Assembly (NCBI RefSeq): GCF_029837695.1
Contig: NZ_JAOEEA010000002.1
Coordinates: forward strand, 62,001-126,000
DNA from: Pseudomonas sp. GD04019
GTDB lineage: Bacteria; Pseudomonadota; Gammaproteobacteria; Pseudomonadales; Pseudomonadaceae
Length of the DNA: 64,000 nt
Direction: 5' to 3'
Positions 18,852-27,686 of the stretch are shown one piece after another. Numbering within the stretch: the first letter of the stretch is position 1; each line of letters begins with the position of its first letter. Under the pieces are notes generated by a model. The model worked only from the letters and a program-made list of their open reading frames with translations. It was not told where the DNA came from and searched no databases. A program made the translations under genes and the position numbers.

Positions 18852-21236
18852 TCAGGCTCCTTGTCCGACTTCGTTGGCGCGCCCGGTGAAGCGCTGCAGA
18901 ACGCGATAGATGGCGCCCAGGGCGCGATCCACCAGTGGCGCGCTGCGTTCCGGTGCGACGATGCGCGCCAGGCCCTGTTCCATTTCGTTGGCCAACTGGC
19001 GGATCGGCTTGACCGCCACCCGCTGGCCGCTGTGGTCGACGAACATGTAGTTGTGGGTGGTCGGGCTGAACCAGGACAGCTTGAGGGTCAGGGTGTCCTT
19101 GCCCTGGACGAACTCGAACCAAGTGCCGAACTCCAGCTGCTGCAGTTCCTTGATCAGCGCCTGGGCGCGTGCCGTCAGCTGGCCCTCGCGCTTGACCGGC
19201 TCGGCCAGCACCGCGTCCTCGCCGAGCATGGCGCCCAGCGGGCTTTCCTGCAGCTGGCTCTTGATCTGCGCGGCCAGCTGCGGCTGCTGCGCCTGCACCG
19301 CGTGCTGGCAGGCAACTATGTCCTGCAGCAGGCGGCGAATGCCGTCCTCGTGGTAGCCGCCGAGCAGCTCCAGGCCCTTGCGCAGCTCGTCCAGCAGGGT
19401 GACGCGCAGATTCTGCAGGCGGCTGCGGCCATCGGCGTCCAGCGGCGTGCCGCTCCAGGCCAGTTGCTCGGCCACCTCGCCGGCGCGCTGCCATTCGGCG
19501 CTGCGCTCGCCATGGCGCAGCAGGACGAAGACCAGTACGTCGGCCCAGGTCAGTTCGAGGAAGTTGTGGATCACGCTGGGCAACTGACGGTCGCGCAGCA
19601 CGTTCTGGATCACCGCGACCGCCTGCTGGCGCGCGCCGAGCAGGCGGTCGCGACCTTTGGCAGCCTCCACCGCGCGTTTCTCGCGCAGCTCGACCTTGTG
19701 CTTGAGGGTGGTGACGAACTCGTTGAATTCCTCCAGCAGGTTGTCGAACAGCAGCAGGTCGCCGGTGAAGCCGTGGATCACCCGCTCCACCACCCAATGG
19801 ATCTTCGCCAGCAGGCCGCGTTCGTCACCTTCGCCGCCATAGAGCACGCCGGCCTGGGCCATGGTGTTGAGCAGGCGCCGCGCCGGGTGGTGGTGCTGGG
19901 TGAACAGCGCCTTGTCCTGCAGCGCCACCTTCAGATAGGGCGTGTGCAGGTGGGAGAGAGCGGTCTTGCAGCTGTGCGGCAGGTTGTCGTCGTCGAGGAT
20001 GAAGTCGAACAGCATGCCCACCAGGTCGATCACGTCGGCTTCCTGATCGGCCAGTTTCTGCTGGCCCGGCAGGCTGCTGAGGGACTCCAACTGCTGCTGC
20101 AGATTGACCTTGATGTCCTCTACCGGCTGCGGGCCCTGCAGGCGCTGGGTCAGAGTGCTGGCGGACTGCTGCTGCAGGCGCGTGAGCGCTTCGAGCAACT
20201 CGCCGGCGCTGTAGGTGCTGGTGGCCGTGCGTGGGGCGAAACTGGCGATGCTGCGGGTGCCGCCCGGCAGCGGTGCGTCGAGGTCCTGCTGGCGGCGCTC
20301 GCTGAGCAGGGCGGCCAGGCCGCCGAGCAACTGGCCGGGGTCCTGCGGCGGCGGGGCGCTGAGATCCGCCGGGGCCTGGATGATCGGTGCGGCGGCATAG
20401 GTGGTCTGCACCGCGCCGGCCTGGTTAGCCCCCGGAGGTGCGAAGGCGGGAGCTGGTACCGTGCCCGCTGGTGCCTGGGCTGCTGCCACGGTTGTACCGC
20501 CCTCCGCCGGGCGACTGGGCGGGCTCGCGGAGGGCGAGCGTTGGGCGGTGAACTTGAGGTTGGGCAGGATGCCGGCGTGGATCAGGCGCTGGTTGAGCAT
20601 CTCGTACAGCGTATCCAGGCCCTGCATCACGTGCCGGTCGAACAGCATGTAGAGGATGACCTTGATCCGCAGCGGCAGCGGATGGGGTGTCAACGCCTCA
20701 CGGAAGGCCTCGGCCAGGGCCTGGGGGCCGAAGGGGTTGGCATCCTCGACCAGCTTCTGGCCGTTGTTGAGCAGGGCCAGGCGCTGTTCCAGGGCGAACA
20801 GGGCGCGGCTGCTGCGCGCCTTGACCTTGCTGACCATGTTGGTCACCTGCAGGCTTTCCTCGTATTCCTCGTTCTGCATCAGGCTCAGGTTTTCGCTATC
20901 CGCGTCCCCCCCTTGAGCCTTGGCCTTGAGTTTGCCGTCGAGAAAGTCGGCGAAGTTCTGTGCGACGCGCTGGTGGTAGCTGCGCTCGATCTGCGGGCGC
21001 AGCTTGCGCAGGTCGCGCATGGCATCGAAGAACAGGCTCTGCACCTTGTTGTTCTCGGCCTTTTCGGCGCCTTCGAAGAGCGTGTCGTCGACCTGTGCGA
21101 ACAGCCCCGTCAGGTGTTCGGCCAGGTTGTTCATCACCAGCTTGCGGCAATCCTGGACCAGCTCGCCAAAGCGGGGCTGGATGGCGCGGCTGGCGACGCC
21201 GGGAATCTGGGGTGGTGGGAGGTCCTGCGAGCTCAT
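18852..21236 (-). CDS. DUF1631 family protein, copy 1
   Basis: This 794-residue predicted cytoplasmic protein belongs to DUF1631 (named from the pattern DDTLFEGAEKAENN ... FFDAMRDLRKLRPQIER near residues 45-85). It is mostly helical, with a low-complexity A/P-rich linker near 225-300. The last ~120 residues (from GTWFEFVQGKDTLTLKLSWF and FVDHSGQRVAVKP) look like a small beta domain resembling the PilZ family. The function is not established. It is directly followed by the PilZ gene. A paralogue lies at 35569-37920 in the same window; the two share the N-terminal helices and the C-terminal domain but differ in the linker. Confidence 0.85.
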   Translation of the reverse strand: MSSQDLPPPQIPGVASRAIQPRFGELVQDCRKLVMNNLAEHLTGLFAQVDDTLFEGAEKAENNKVQSLFFDAMRDLRKLRPQIERSYHQRVAQNFADFLDGKLKAKAQGGDADSENLSLMQNEEYEESLQVTNMVSKVKARSSRALFALEQRLALLNNGQKLVEDANPFGPQALAEAFREALTPHPLPLRIKVILYMLFDRHVMQGLDTLYEMLNQRLIHAGILPNLKFTAQRSPSASPPSRPAEGGTTVAAAQAPAGTVPAPAFAPPGANQAGAVQTTYAAAPIIQAPADLSAPPPQDPGQLLGGLAALLSERRQQDLDAPLPGGTRSIASFAPRTATSTYSAGELLEALTRLQQQSASTLTQRLQGPQPVEDIKVNLQQQLESLSSLPGQQKLADQEADVIDLVGMLFDFILDDDNLPHSCKTALSHLHTPYLKVALQDKALFTQHHHPARRLLNTMAQAGVLYGGEGDERGLLAKIHWVVERVIHGFTGDLLLFDNLLEEFNEFVTTLKHKVELREKRAVEAAKGRDRLLGARQQAVAVIQNVLRDRQLPSVIHNFLELTWADVLVFVLLRHGERSAEWQRAGEVAEQLAWSGTPLDADGRSRLQNLRVTLLDELRKGLELLGGYHEDGIRRLLQDIVACQHAVQAQQPQLAAQIKSQLQESPLGAMLGEDAVLAEPVKREGQLTARAQALIKELQQLEFGTWFEFVQGKDTLTLKLSWFSPTTHNYMFVDHSGQRVAVKPIRQLANEMEQGLARIVAPERSAPLVDRALGAIYRVLQRFTGRANEVGQGA

Positions 21237-21355
21237 GCGGCGTCCTGGGGCGATAGCCAGGTCGCGGCTATCGCTGTGATCTCAAACATGTTTCTAGCAA
21301 TAGAGTAGCCTTTTATTGCCGGTGGCGGTGCGGATGAAATAACTCGCTATCAGGG

Positions 21356-21383
21356 TTGACATAAGCATTCTGGGCCGTAAAAT
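21356..21383 (+). promoter_or_regulatory. Sigma-70 promoter of the tRNA operon
   Basis: TTGACA (21356-21361) and TAAAAT (21378-21383) are 16 bases apart, close to consensus. The sequence after the -10 box is GC-rich (ggcgcgcc), a discriminator type seen at stringently controlled stable-RNA promoters. The first tRNA begins about 63 bases downstream. Confidence 0.8.
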
Positions 21384-21446
21384 GGCGCGCCTCTGAGACG
21401 GGAATCGGCCTGGCCGGTCCGGTGGAAGAGGTGGGAAGACCGTAGT

Positions 21447-21522
21447 TCCGCGATAGCTCAGTCGGTAGAGCAAATGACTGTTAATCATTGGGTCCCTGGT
21501 TCGAGTCCAGGTCGCGGAGCCA
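21447..21522 (+). tRNA. tRNA-Asn (GTT)
   Basis: 76 bases with a perfect acceptor stem tccgcga / tcgcgga, discriminator G and encoded CCA. The D arm is agctcagtcggtagagc, the anticodon loop has GTT, and the T loop is ttcgagt. It is first of three clustered tRNA genes. Confidence 0.97.
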
Positions 21523-21531
21523 ACTTCCTAT

Positions 21532-21608
21532 CGGGGTATAGCGCAGTCCGGTAGCGCGCTTGCTTTGGGAGCAAGATGTCGGGAGTTCGAATCCCCCTAC
21601 CCCGACCA
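21532..21608 (+). tRNA. tRNA-Pro (TGG)
   Basis: 77 bases with acceptor stem cggggta / taccccg, discriminator A and encoded CCA. Anticodon stem cttgc / gcaag encloses loop tttggga, so the anticodon is TGG. T loop ttcgaat. It lies nine bases after tRNA-Asn. Confidence 0.97.
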
Positions 21609-21613
21609 TTTTT

Positions 21614-21689
21614 GGGTCGTTAGCTCAGTCGGTAGAGCAGTTGGCTTTTAACCAATTGGTCGTAGGTTCGAATCCTACACGACCCACCA
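21614..21689 (+). tRNA. tRNA-Lys (TTT)
   Basis: 76 bases with acceptor stem gggtcgt / acgaccc, discriminator A and encoded CCA. Anticodon stem gttgg / ccaat encloses loop cttttaa, giving anticodon TTT. T loop ttcgaat. It is last of the three-tRNA operon and is followed by a terminator. Confidence 0.97.
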
Positions 21690-21699
21690 TTTAAACAAT

Positions 21700-21724
21700 A
21701 AGCCCGCCTAGTGCGGGCTTTTTG
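21700..21724 (+). terminator. Terminator of the tRNA operon
   Basis: The stem aagcccgc / gcgggctt (21700-21707 and 21713-21720) with loop ctagt is followed by ttttgttg. It lies 10 bases after tRNA-Lys. A further small hairpin, aaatcgctccaggcgattt, follows at about 21781-21799. Confidence 0.88.
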
Positions 21725-21813
21725 TTGCCTGCCATCCATGGCGGCAACCCTTCGGGCCGTCGTCCGTTGGACGGCGTCAAAAATCGCTCCAGGCGATTTT
21801 TTGTTGTCTTCAG

Positions 21814-21835
21814 AAAAGGGGCGGCGAACCGCCCC
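21814..21835 (-). terminator. Terminator of ndh
   Basis: The stem ggggcgg / ccgcccc with loop cgaa (21818-21835) is followed on the minus strand by UUUU. It lies eight bases beyond the ndh stop codon. Confidence 0.8.
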
Positions 21836-21843
21836 GATTCCTT

Positions 21844-23142
21844 CTAGTGCAGCTTCAGGCGTGGCTCGGTGCTGCGGCCGATGCGGTCGCCGAGCATCAG
21901 CAGGGCGGTGCGCAGCACGCCATACAGCGCCATCTGGTGCATGCGGTACAGCGACACGTAGAACATCCGCGCCAGCCAGCCCTCCAGCTTGACGCTGCCC
22001 ATCAGGTTGCCCATCAGATTGCCTACGGCGGAGAAGCGCGACAGCGAGATCAGCGAGCCGTAATCGCGGTAGCGGAATTCCGGCAGGGCCTGGCCGTCCA
22101 GGCGCAGCTTGAGCGCCTTGGCCAGCAGCGAGGCCTGCTGATGAGCGGCCTGGGCGCGCGGTGGGATGGTGCGTTCGCTGCCGTCGCCGAGCGGGCAGGC
22201 GGCGCAGTCGCCGAAGGCGAAGATGTTGTCGTCCAGGGTGGTCTGCAGGGTTGGTCGCACCAGCAACTGGTTGATGCGGTTGCTCTCCAGGCCGTCCAGG
22301 TCCTTGAGAAAGGCCGGCGCACGGATGCCGGCGGCCCACACCTTGAGGCTGGCGGGAACCTCCATGCCCTGGGCGGTGAGCAGTGCTTCGGCGGTCACCT
22401 GGCTCACCGCGGTGCCGGTCAGCACGGTGACGCCGAGCTTCTCCAGGGTCTTGTGTACCGGGCCGCTGATGCGCTCCGGCAGTGCCGGCAGCACGCGCGG
22501 GCCGGCCTCGATCAGGGTGATGCGCATGTTCTGTGGCTGGATGCGATCCAGGCCGTAGGCGGCCAGTTCGTGCGCGGCATGGTGCAGCTCGGCGGCCAGC
22601 TCCACACCGGTCGCGCCGGCGCCGACGATGGCCACGCTGATGCGGCCGTCGTCGCTCTTGCCGGCGTGGGCGCGCAGGTAGTGGCTGAGCATCTGCCGAT
22701 GGAAGCGCTCGGCCTGCTCGCGGGTGTCGAGGAAGATGCAGTGCTCGGCGGCGCCGGGCGTGCCGAAGTCATTGGTGGTGCTGCCAACGGCGATCACCAG
22801 GCTGTCGTAGGTCAGCTCGCGTTCGGCCAGCAGCTCGCCGCCGTCCTCGTCCAGGGTGGCGGCGAGGCGGATCACCTTGCGCGCACGGTCCAGACCGCTC
22901 ATGCGTCCGAGCTGGAACTCGAAGTGGTTCCATTTGCCCTGGGCCACGTAGTTCAGCTCGTCCTCGGAGGAGTTCAGCGAGCCGGCGGCCACCTCATGCA
23001 GCAGCGGTTTCCAGATATGGGTGAGGTTGGCGTCGACCAGCACGATGCTGGCCTGTTTGCGTTTGCCCAGGGTTCTACCCAGGCGGGTAGCAAGCTCCAG
23101 GCCGCCGGCGCCGCCGCCGACGATCACGATGCGATGAGTCAT
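21844..23142 (-). CDS. ndh: Type II NADH:quinone oxidoreductase (NDH-2)
   Basis: This 432-residue single-subunit flavoenzyme passes electrons from NADH to quinone without pumping protons, at the inner face of the membrane. FAD Rossmann motif IVIVGGGAGGLELATRLG is at residues 5-22; a second nucleotide motif, SVAIVGAGATGVELAAEL, is near 170. AFGDCAACP and RAQAAHQQASLLA in the C-terminal part are typical NDH-2 signatures. The C-terminal LARMFYVSLYRMHQMALYG is the amphipathic membrane anchor. It is followed on the same strand by nothing until the terminator at 21814-21835. Confidence 0.95.
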   Translation of the reverse strand: MTHRIVIVGGGAGGLELATRLGRTLGKRKQASIVLVDANLTHIWKPLLHEVAAGSLNSSEDELNYVAQGKWNHFEFQLGRMSGLDRARKVIRLAATLDEDGGELLAERELTYDSLVIAVGSTTNDFGTPGAAEHCIFLDTREQAERFHRQMLSHYLRAHAGKSDDGRISVAIVGAGATGVELAAELHHAAHELAAYGLDRIQPQNMRITLIEAGPRVLPALPERISGPVHKTLEKLGVTVLTGTAVSQVTAEALLTAQGMEVPASLKVWAAGIRAPAFLKDLDGLESNRINQLLVRPTLQTTLDDNIFAFGDCAACPLGDGSERTIPPRAQAAHQQASLLAKALKLRLDGQALPEFRYRDYGSLISLSRFSAVGNLMGNLMGSVKLEGWLARMFYVSLYRMHQMALYGVLRTALLMLGDRIGRSTEPRLKLH

Positions 23143-23202
23143 GGGGATATCTCACAAGGCTTAAGGAAATCGGTAGGCCCGACTGGGCGAGCGCGATGCG
23201 GC

Positions 23203-23376
23203 TCATAGCGCCAGTCCGACGAGCAGGCGGGAGAGGAGGCCGAGGCCGATCGTCAGGGCGATGACGATCAACAGAAGACGCCAGGGGCGGAACGGCTGGC
23301 GCTCCACCTGATGCTGCGGAGCGCTGAGGTATTGCTCGACGCGTTGCTGGTCTTCCGGGCTGAGACGGCTGCTCAT
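23203..23376 (-). CDS. DUF3094 family small membrane protein
   Basis: This 57-residue protein starts MSSRLSPEDQQRVEQYLS, then a linker and one membrane helix (WRLLLIVIALTIGLGLLSRL). This matches the small Pseudomonas DUF3094 family that sits beside ndh. The upstream in-frame extension to 23421 has no family support, so I chose the internal ATG at 23376. Function is unknown. Confidence 0.8.
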   Translation of the reverse strand: MSSRLSPEDQQRVEQYLSAPQHQVERQPFRPWRLLLIVIALTIGLGLLSRLLVGLAL

Positions 23377-23417
23377 GGCGATCCTCTCGAAGAATGTGCC
23401 CATTCTAGGCATGTCCC

Positions 23418-23878
23418 TCATGCCGGCTCAACGCGCACTTGATCGTCCAGGTGGATGATGCCGCCTTCGATCACCCGCGCGGTGATCCCGCCATGCCCCG
23501 CATGGCCTGGAAAGTGCCCAGGCCGAGGCGCTGGCACCAACCGGTGGTTTCCAGCAGTGCCTGACCGATGCCAAAGCGCCGGCCCTTGAGGCTGAACAGA
23601 TTGATGCCGGCGACGGCGATATTGCGGCGCAGATCGGCCGGAGTGATCTCGCGTTCCAGTAGCGCGCTGACCACTGCCAGGTGTTCCCACTGGATCCGCG
23701 TCACCTGACGTGCGTTGCGTGGCCCGGGGCGGGCGTGATCGCCGGTCAGGCCGGCTTCGCGCCTGGCCTCGCCGGCCTCGGGTTCGAGCATCGCGCCGCT
23801 CGCCTGCGGGCGTACGCCGAGCCAGCGCCCGCGGCCGCACTGGCGCACAGGGGCGAGCAGCTCCAGCAGTTCGCTCAC
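23418..23878 (-). pseudogene. MOSC-domain protein gene, frameshifted near its 3' end
   Basis: The reading frame starts with GTG at 23878, overlapping the DUF1780 stop by 4 bases, and reads VSELLELLAPVRQ ... NIAVAGINLFSLKGRRFGIG ... LLETTGWC, all MOSC-domain sequence (molybdenum cofactor sulfurase C-terminal fold). At about 23494-23496 the frame breaks: it reads AMRGMAGSPRG and stops at 23471, while the +1 frame carries the expected GHGGITARVIEGGIIHLDD to a stop at 23418. Inserting one G in the + strand CCATGCCCC would restore AMRGHGGITARV. The segment after ETTGWC also looks about six residues shorter than usual, lacking the PCSRM-type motif. Either a real null allele or a sequencing error. 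Confidence 0.8.
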
Positions 23879-24501
23879 AGGCTGATACCGACGTCGAACA
23901 GCACGGTGCGGCCCAGGTTGTGGCGCAGGAAGTCCGGCGCGTCGCGGTGGGCGAACAGCACCCGGGCGTAGTTGGGGCCGACCAGAGACAGCGAGCGCCA
24001 GCCCTGGCGCAGGTATTCGCTGGGTGGCGGGAAGGGGCTGTTGAGGTCCAGCACCTCGCGCTTGAGGCTGACGTAGGCGAGCAGGTCCAGTTCGCCCGGT
24101 TCGAGGCCACGTTCGCCATAGTTGTGCGCCTTCTTGCGTAGGGTCGGCGCCAGGCGCGCCTGCAGTTCGCTGGCCGGAATACGCCGTGGGCGCGCCTCGC
24201 GGCGCAGCAGCTGGCTGAGGGACAGGGCGCTGCGGCGGCGCTGCAACTCCTCGCGCCACTCGTCATTGAGGCGGCGATCACGATCGAGTACGAAGAACAC
24301 CTCGAAGTTGGCGCCGCGGAACAGCACGTCCGGCGGTTCCTGGCCGGTGGCGAACTCGTCCTGCCGGTGGCGCAGGTTGAGCGCCGTCAGCAAACGCTGG
24401 CAGACCCAGCGCTCGCGCTCCCATTTGCGTGCATTGGAGAGGAATTCGTTGGCCTGTTCCGCCTGGCGTGTGAGCAGGCGCAGGTAGTCGGAGTCGTCCA
24501 T
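23875..24501 (-). CDS. DUF1780 family protein
   Basis: This 208-residue conserved protein of unknown function starts MDDSDYLRLLTRQAEQANEF. The start at 24501 is the internal ATG; the upstream extension to 24645 runs against the GNAT gene and is not conserved-looking. It shows a PD-(D/E)XK-like string (PPDVLFRGANFEVFFVLD) which I mention only as a possibility. The pair DUF1780-MOSC with overlapping start and stop, next to ndh and DUF3094, is a conserved order in Pseudomonas. Confidence 0.82.
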   Translation of the reverse strand: MDDSDYLRLLTRQAEQANEFLSNARKWERERWVCQRLLTALNLRHRQDEFATGQEPPDVLFRGANFEVFFVLDRDRRLNDEWREELQRRRSALSLSQLLRREARPRRIPASELQARLAPTLRKKAHNYGERGLEPGELDLLAYVSLKREVLDLNSPFPPPSEYLRQGWRSLSLVGPNYARVLFAHRDAPDFLRHNLGRTVLFDVGISL

Positions 24502-24574
24502 AGGCCGCAGCATAGCGTAAAAGCCAGACGCGCCCGGGCGCGGTAGACTGCGCCGAGCAGCCACGGAAACCGCC

Positions 24575-24997
24575 ATGCAGATACGCGCCATCCTCCCCGC
24601 CGACCACGCCGCATTGCTCGCGCTGTGGCAGCGCACGCCGGGCATCCGTGTTCGCCCCGAGGATGCCTACGAGCCGTTCTGCCGCTATCTGGCGCGCAAT
24701 CCCGAGCTGAGTCTGCTGATCGAGGCCGACGGCACGCCCATCGCCTGTCTGCTGGCGGGCCACGACGGTCGCCGTGGCTATCTGCAGCATCTGGTGGTCG
24801 ATGCTCACTGGCGTGGTCGCGGCCTGGCCAGGGCGCTGCTGGACGAGGTGCTGGCCAGGCTGGGGGCGCTCGGCGTGGGCAAGTCCCACGTCTTCGTGCT
24901 GCGCGATGCGCCTGAGGCTCTGGATTTCTGGCAGGCGCAGCAGGGCTGGAGTGCACGCACGGATATCCAGGTGTTCTCGACCGGGAGCGCATCATGA
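24575..24997 (+). CDS. GNAT family N-acetyltransferase
   Basis: This 140-residue protein has the GNAT fold: [20 protein letters not shown] at the N-terminus, [20 protein letters not shown] with motif [18 protein letters not shown] (acetyl-CoA pyrophosphate loop), and a C-terminal [18 protein letters not shown]. The substrate is not evident. It overlaps the following CbiM-like gene by 4 bases (ATGA). Confidence 0.88.
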   Translation: MQIRAILPADHAALLALWQRTPGIRVRPEDAYEPFCRYLARNPELSLLIEADGTPIACLLAGHDGRRGYLQHLVVDAHWRGRGLARALLDEVLARLGALGVGKSHVFVLRDAPEALDFWQAQQGWSARTDIQVFSTGSAS

Positions 24998-25689
24998 TTG
25001 CCGCCGAGCTGTTGTTGCCGGCCAGCCTGTGGCTCGGCTGGCTGAGTTACGCCCTGGTGCTGTTGTGGGCGCTATGGCGCGCGCCCTGGGTCGAGCTGTT
25101 CAGCGACCAGCGCCGCCAGCACCTGCTGTTCGGCACGATGCTGGCGCTGTTTCTGTTTTGGCTGGTGCGTCGCGACTTCGCCTCGGGGCTGTCCTTTCAC
25201 TTTATCGGCATGACCGCCGTGACCCTGCTGCTGGACTGGCCGCTGGCGCTGCTCTGCGGCTTTGCCGCGCAACTGGGCTTGCTGGCGCTGGGGCGCCTGG
25301 ACTGGGCGGCCCTGGGCGTCAATGGCCTGCTGCTGGTGGCTGTGCCGGTGGCCATCGCCGAAACCTTTGCCGTGCTGGTGGAACGGCGCCAGCCGCGCAA
25401 TCTGTTCGTCTATATCTTCTGCTGCGGCTTCTTTCCCGCCGCGCTGACAGCGCTGGTCTGTCTGCTCGGCGGGTTGGGGCTGCTCTGGCATGACGGCCTG
25501 TACGTCATGCCGCCCTGGCTGGAGGACTTCATTGGCTACCTGTGGCTGGTGATGTTCCCCGAGGCCTTTATCAACGGCATGCTGATCACCGGGCTGGTGG
25601 TGTTCTATCCGGACTGGCTGGAGACCTTCAATCGCACCCGTTACCTGGCGGCGCCGTGGAAGGGCGACGATACGGATCGCCGTCCATAA
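24994..25689 (+). CDS. CbiM-like energy-coupling factor permease component, solitary
   Basis: This 231-residue integral membrane protein has about six helices. It carries the CbiM-type pattern [20 protein letters not shown] and the C-terminal [19 protein letters not shown]. CbiM/NikM S-components bind cobalt or nickel and normally work with CbiQ and CbiO; neither is nearby. The usual N-terminal metal-binding MHIxEG(Y/F)L of CbiM is not present; the protein starts [11 protein letters not shown]. Substrate therefore open. It overlaps the GNAT gene by 4 bases. Confidence 0.8.
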   Translation: MIAAELLLPASLWLGWLSYALVLLWALWRAPWVELFSDQRRQHLLFGTMLALFLFWLVRRDFASGLSFHFIGMTAVTLLLDWPLALLCGFAAQLGLLALGRLDWAALGVNGLLLVAVPVAIAETFAVLVERRQPRNLFVYIFCCGFFPAALTALVCLLGGLGLLWHDGLYVMPPWLEDFIGYLWLVMFPEAFINGMLITGLVVFYPDWLETFNRTRYLAAPWKGDDTDRRP

Positions 25690-25750
25690 GCGCGGTTTAT
25701 CTCGCTAGCGCAGCTGATCTGGATCAACGCTCGCGGCTCACCCTGCCGCC

Positions 25751-25999
25751 ATGCTGGGGGAAATGGCGCGGGAGGGCGGGATCATGGGTGTGCACGCATG
25801 GGCGCGGCGGGAGCTGGAGAGCAGCCTGCAGCAGGCGCAGAGGCAGGGCTTCGACCCGTTGCTGAGTCTGCGGGCGCTGCTCAGCGAGGCGGTGGAACTG
25901 AATCGCCTGGAGCGCGAGGTGGCCGATCTGGCGCAGGAGCTGCAGTTTCTCGCCGACAATCTGGATCCGGAGCGTGACTACGCCTTTATGCGGCCGTGA
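25751..25999 (+). CDS. Small hypothetical protein
   Basis: This 82-residue soluble protein is helical and charged, with a likely coiled coil in EAVELNRLEREVADLAQELQ. It begins MLGEMAREGGIMGVHAWA. The true start may be the ATG at 25784 (MGVHAWARRELESS). Small conserved proteins occur at this place, convergent with yacG, in pseudomonads. No function recognised. Confidence 0.6.
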   Translation: MLGEMAREGGIMGVHAWARRELESSLQQAQRQGFDPLLSLRALLSEAVELNRLEREVADLAQELQFLADNLDPERDYAFMRP

Positions 26000-26014
26000 T
26001 GGGCGGCGGTGTGA

Positions 26015-26209
26015 TCAGTGCTCGCGCGGTGGCAGGTCGTCGGAGAATGGCGAGTCCTCCAGGGAGTCGCCGGGAATGGCGTGGCTCTCCGACGCCCAGG
26101 CACCGAGGTCGATCAGCTTGCAGCGTTCGCTGCAGAACGGACGGTTGGGGCTCTGCGGCCCCCATTCCACGGGTGCTCCGCAGGTCGGACATTCCACTGT
26201 GGTGCTCAT
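26015..26209 (-). CDS. yacG: DNA gyrase inhibitor YacG
   Basis: This 64-residue zinc-binding protein has the four cysteine ligands in [10 protein letters not shown] and [17 protein letters not shown], then an acidic tail. YacG binds the GyrB C-terminal region and inhibits gyrase. It overlaps coaE by 4 bases and lies in the pilD-coaE-yacG group typical of gammaproteobacteria. Confidence 0.95.
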   Translation of the reverse strand: MSTTVECPTCGAPVEWGPQSPNRPFCSERCKLIDLGAWASESHAIPGDSLEDSPFSDDLPPREH

Positions 26210-26817
26210 GGTTGGCCTCCGCGCAGGGTCAGGTAGAAATGGTGTAGGCGTTCAACCTCGCTCTGTAGCCAGGCCAGGTCGCGGTCGTTGATCAGCACGT
26301 CGTCGGCGTGACGCAGGCGCTCTTCGCGGCTGGTCTGCGCCTTGAGGATGGCGCGGATCTGCTCTTCGGAGCTGCTGTCGCGCAGCATGCTGCGTTGCAG
26401 TTGTAGATGTTCGGGCGCATCGACCACCAGCACGCGCTGGGTCATGCGGTGCTGGCCGGACTCTACCAGCAGTGGCGACACCAGAATGGCGTAGGGCGAT
26501 TCGGCGCGCGCCAAGTGCTGGTTGATCTCCTGGAATATCAGGGGGTGCAGCAAGCCTTCAAGCCAGCGGCGTTGTTGCTCGTCCTGAAACACCAGATGGC
26601 GCAGAGCTGTGCGATCCAGCGTGCCGTCGGCCTGCAGTACCTGCGCGCCGAAGCGCTCGACAATCGTCGCCAGGGCAGGACGCCCCGGCTCGACTACCCA
26701 GCGGGCTGCGTGATCGGCGTCCACCAGGTGTACGCCGAGGTCGATGAAGTGCTGGGCGACGGCGCTCTTGCCGCTACCGATGCCGCCCGTGAGGCCGAGA
26801 ATCCAGGGTTTGCTCAT
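26206..26817 (-). CDS. coaE: Dephospho-CoA kinase
   Basis: This 203-residue enzyme does the last step of coenzyme A synthesis. Walker [18 protein letters not shown] is at residues 8-24, followed by [18 protein letters not shown], and [12 protein letters not shown] in the lid region. The start overlaps the pilD stop by 4 bases and its stop overlaps the yacG start by 4 bases. Confidence 0.97.
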   Translation of the reverse strand: MSKPWILGLTGGIGSGKSAVAQHFIDLGVHLVDADHAARWVVEPGRPALATIVERFGAQVLQADGTLDRTALRHLVFQDEQQRRWLEGLLHPLIFQEINQHLARAESPYAILVSPLLVESGQHRMTQRVLVVDAPEHLQLQRSMLRDSSSEEQIRAILKAQTSREERLRHADDVLINDRDLAWLQSEVERLHHFYLTLRGGQP

Positions 26818-27683
26818 CTAAAACCGGCGAAGTGCAGATAGGTTCCGGTTATTTGATCACCCCAGAGCAATGCGATCCAGCCGGCAATGGCCAGATAGGG
26901 GCCGAAGGGGATGGGTGTGCTGGTTTCCTGGTTGCGCAAACGCAGCATGATCACCCCGAGCACGGCGCCGACCAGCGAGGAGAGCAGGATGGTCAGCGGC
27001 AGAATCTGCCAGCCACCCCAGGCGCCCAGCATGGCCAGCAGCTTGAAATCGCCGTAACCCATGCCTTCCTTGCCAGTCAGCAGCTTGAACAGCCAGTACA
27101 CCGACCACAGGCTCAGATAGCCGGCGACGGCGCCCCACAGGGCGTCCTCCAGGCTGGTGAAAACACCAAAGAGGTTGGCGATCAGGCCCAGCCACAGCAG
27201 CGGCAGCACCAGAGCATCTGGCAGCAGCTGGTGATCGCAGTCGATCATGCTCATCGCCAGCAGGCCCCAGGTCAGCACCAGCACTCCAGCTGCCTGCCAG
27301 CCGAAGCCGTAGTGGAATGCCACATAGCCCGAGAGCAGGCCGCAAGCCAGTTCGATCAGCGGATAGCGCTTGCTGATGGGGGTCTTGCAGCCAGAGCACT
27401 TGCCGCGCAGGAGCAGGTAGCTGACTACCGGGATGTTCTCCCAGGGGCGAATCTGATGGCCGCAGTTTGGGCAGCAGGAGTTTGGCAGGAGCAGGTTGAA
27501 GATTTCCTGCTTGGGCTCCTCGGGTAATTCAAGAATCTCCCGTGCCTGCTGGCGCCAGTCGCGCTGCATCATGACTGGAAGGCGGTAGATCACCACATTG
27601 AGGAAGCTGCCTATTAGTAGGCCGAGCAGGACTGCGGGTAAAATAAAGGTCGGCAAATTGCCGGCCAGGAAGTCGAAAGGCAT
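26814..27683 (-). CDS. pilD: Prepilin peptidase / N-methyltransferase PilD
   Basis: This 289-residue inner-membrane aspartyl protease cuts leaders from type IV prepilins and type II pseudopilins and methylates the new N-terminus. The cytoplasmic loop has the two zinc-type CxxC pairs ([19 protein letters not shown]). Catalytic aspartates are in [15 protein letters not shown] and [15 protein letters not shown], the second with the GxGD motif. About seven to eight membrane helices. It can process the short pilin, minor pilins and FimT-like protein encoded here. It follows pilC with a 3-base gap. Confidence 0.97.
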   Translation of the reverse strand: MPFDFLAGNLPTFILPAVLLGLLIGSFLNVVIYRLPVMMQRDWRQQAREILELPEEPKQEIFNLLLPNSCCPNCGHQIRPWENIPVVSYLLLRGKCSGCKTPISKRYPLIELACGLLSGYVAFHYGFGWQAAGVLVLTWGLLAMSMIDCDHQLLPDALVLPLLWLGLIANLFGVFTSLEDALWGAVAGYLSLWSVYWLFKLLTGKEGMGYGDFKLLAMLGAWGGWQILPLTILLSSLVGAVLGVIMLRLRNQETSTPIPFGPYLAIAGWIALLWGDQITGTYLHFAGFR

Positions 27684-27686
27684 GGC

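Noticed and set aside
18477..21308. Long plus-strand frame of 943 codons opposite the PilZ and DUF1631 genes
   Set aside because: Shadow of two genes with recognisable domains on the minus strand; no start site or family features of its own.
23418..24281. A 287-codon minus-strand frame as one MOSC protein
   Set aside because: Only its last ~22 residues are MOSC sequence; the rest is out of frame with the real DUF1780 and MOSC genes. It results from the frameshift.
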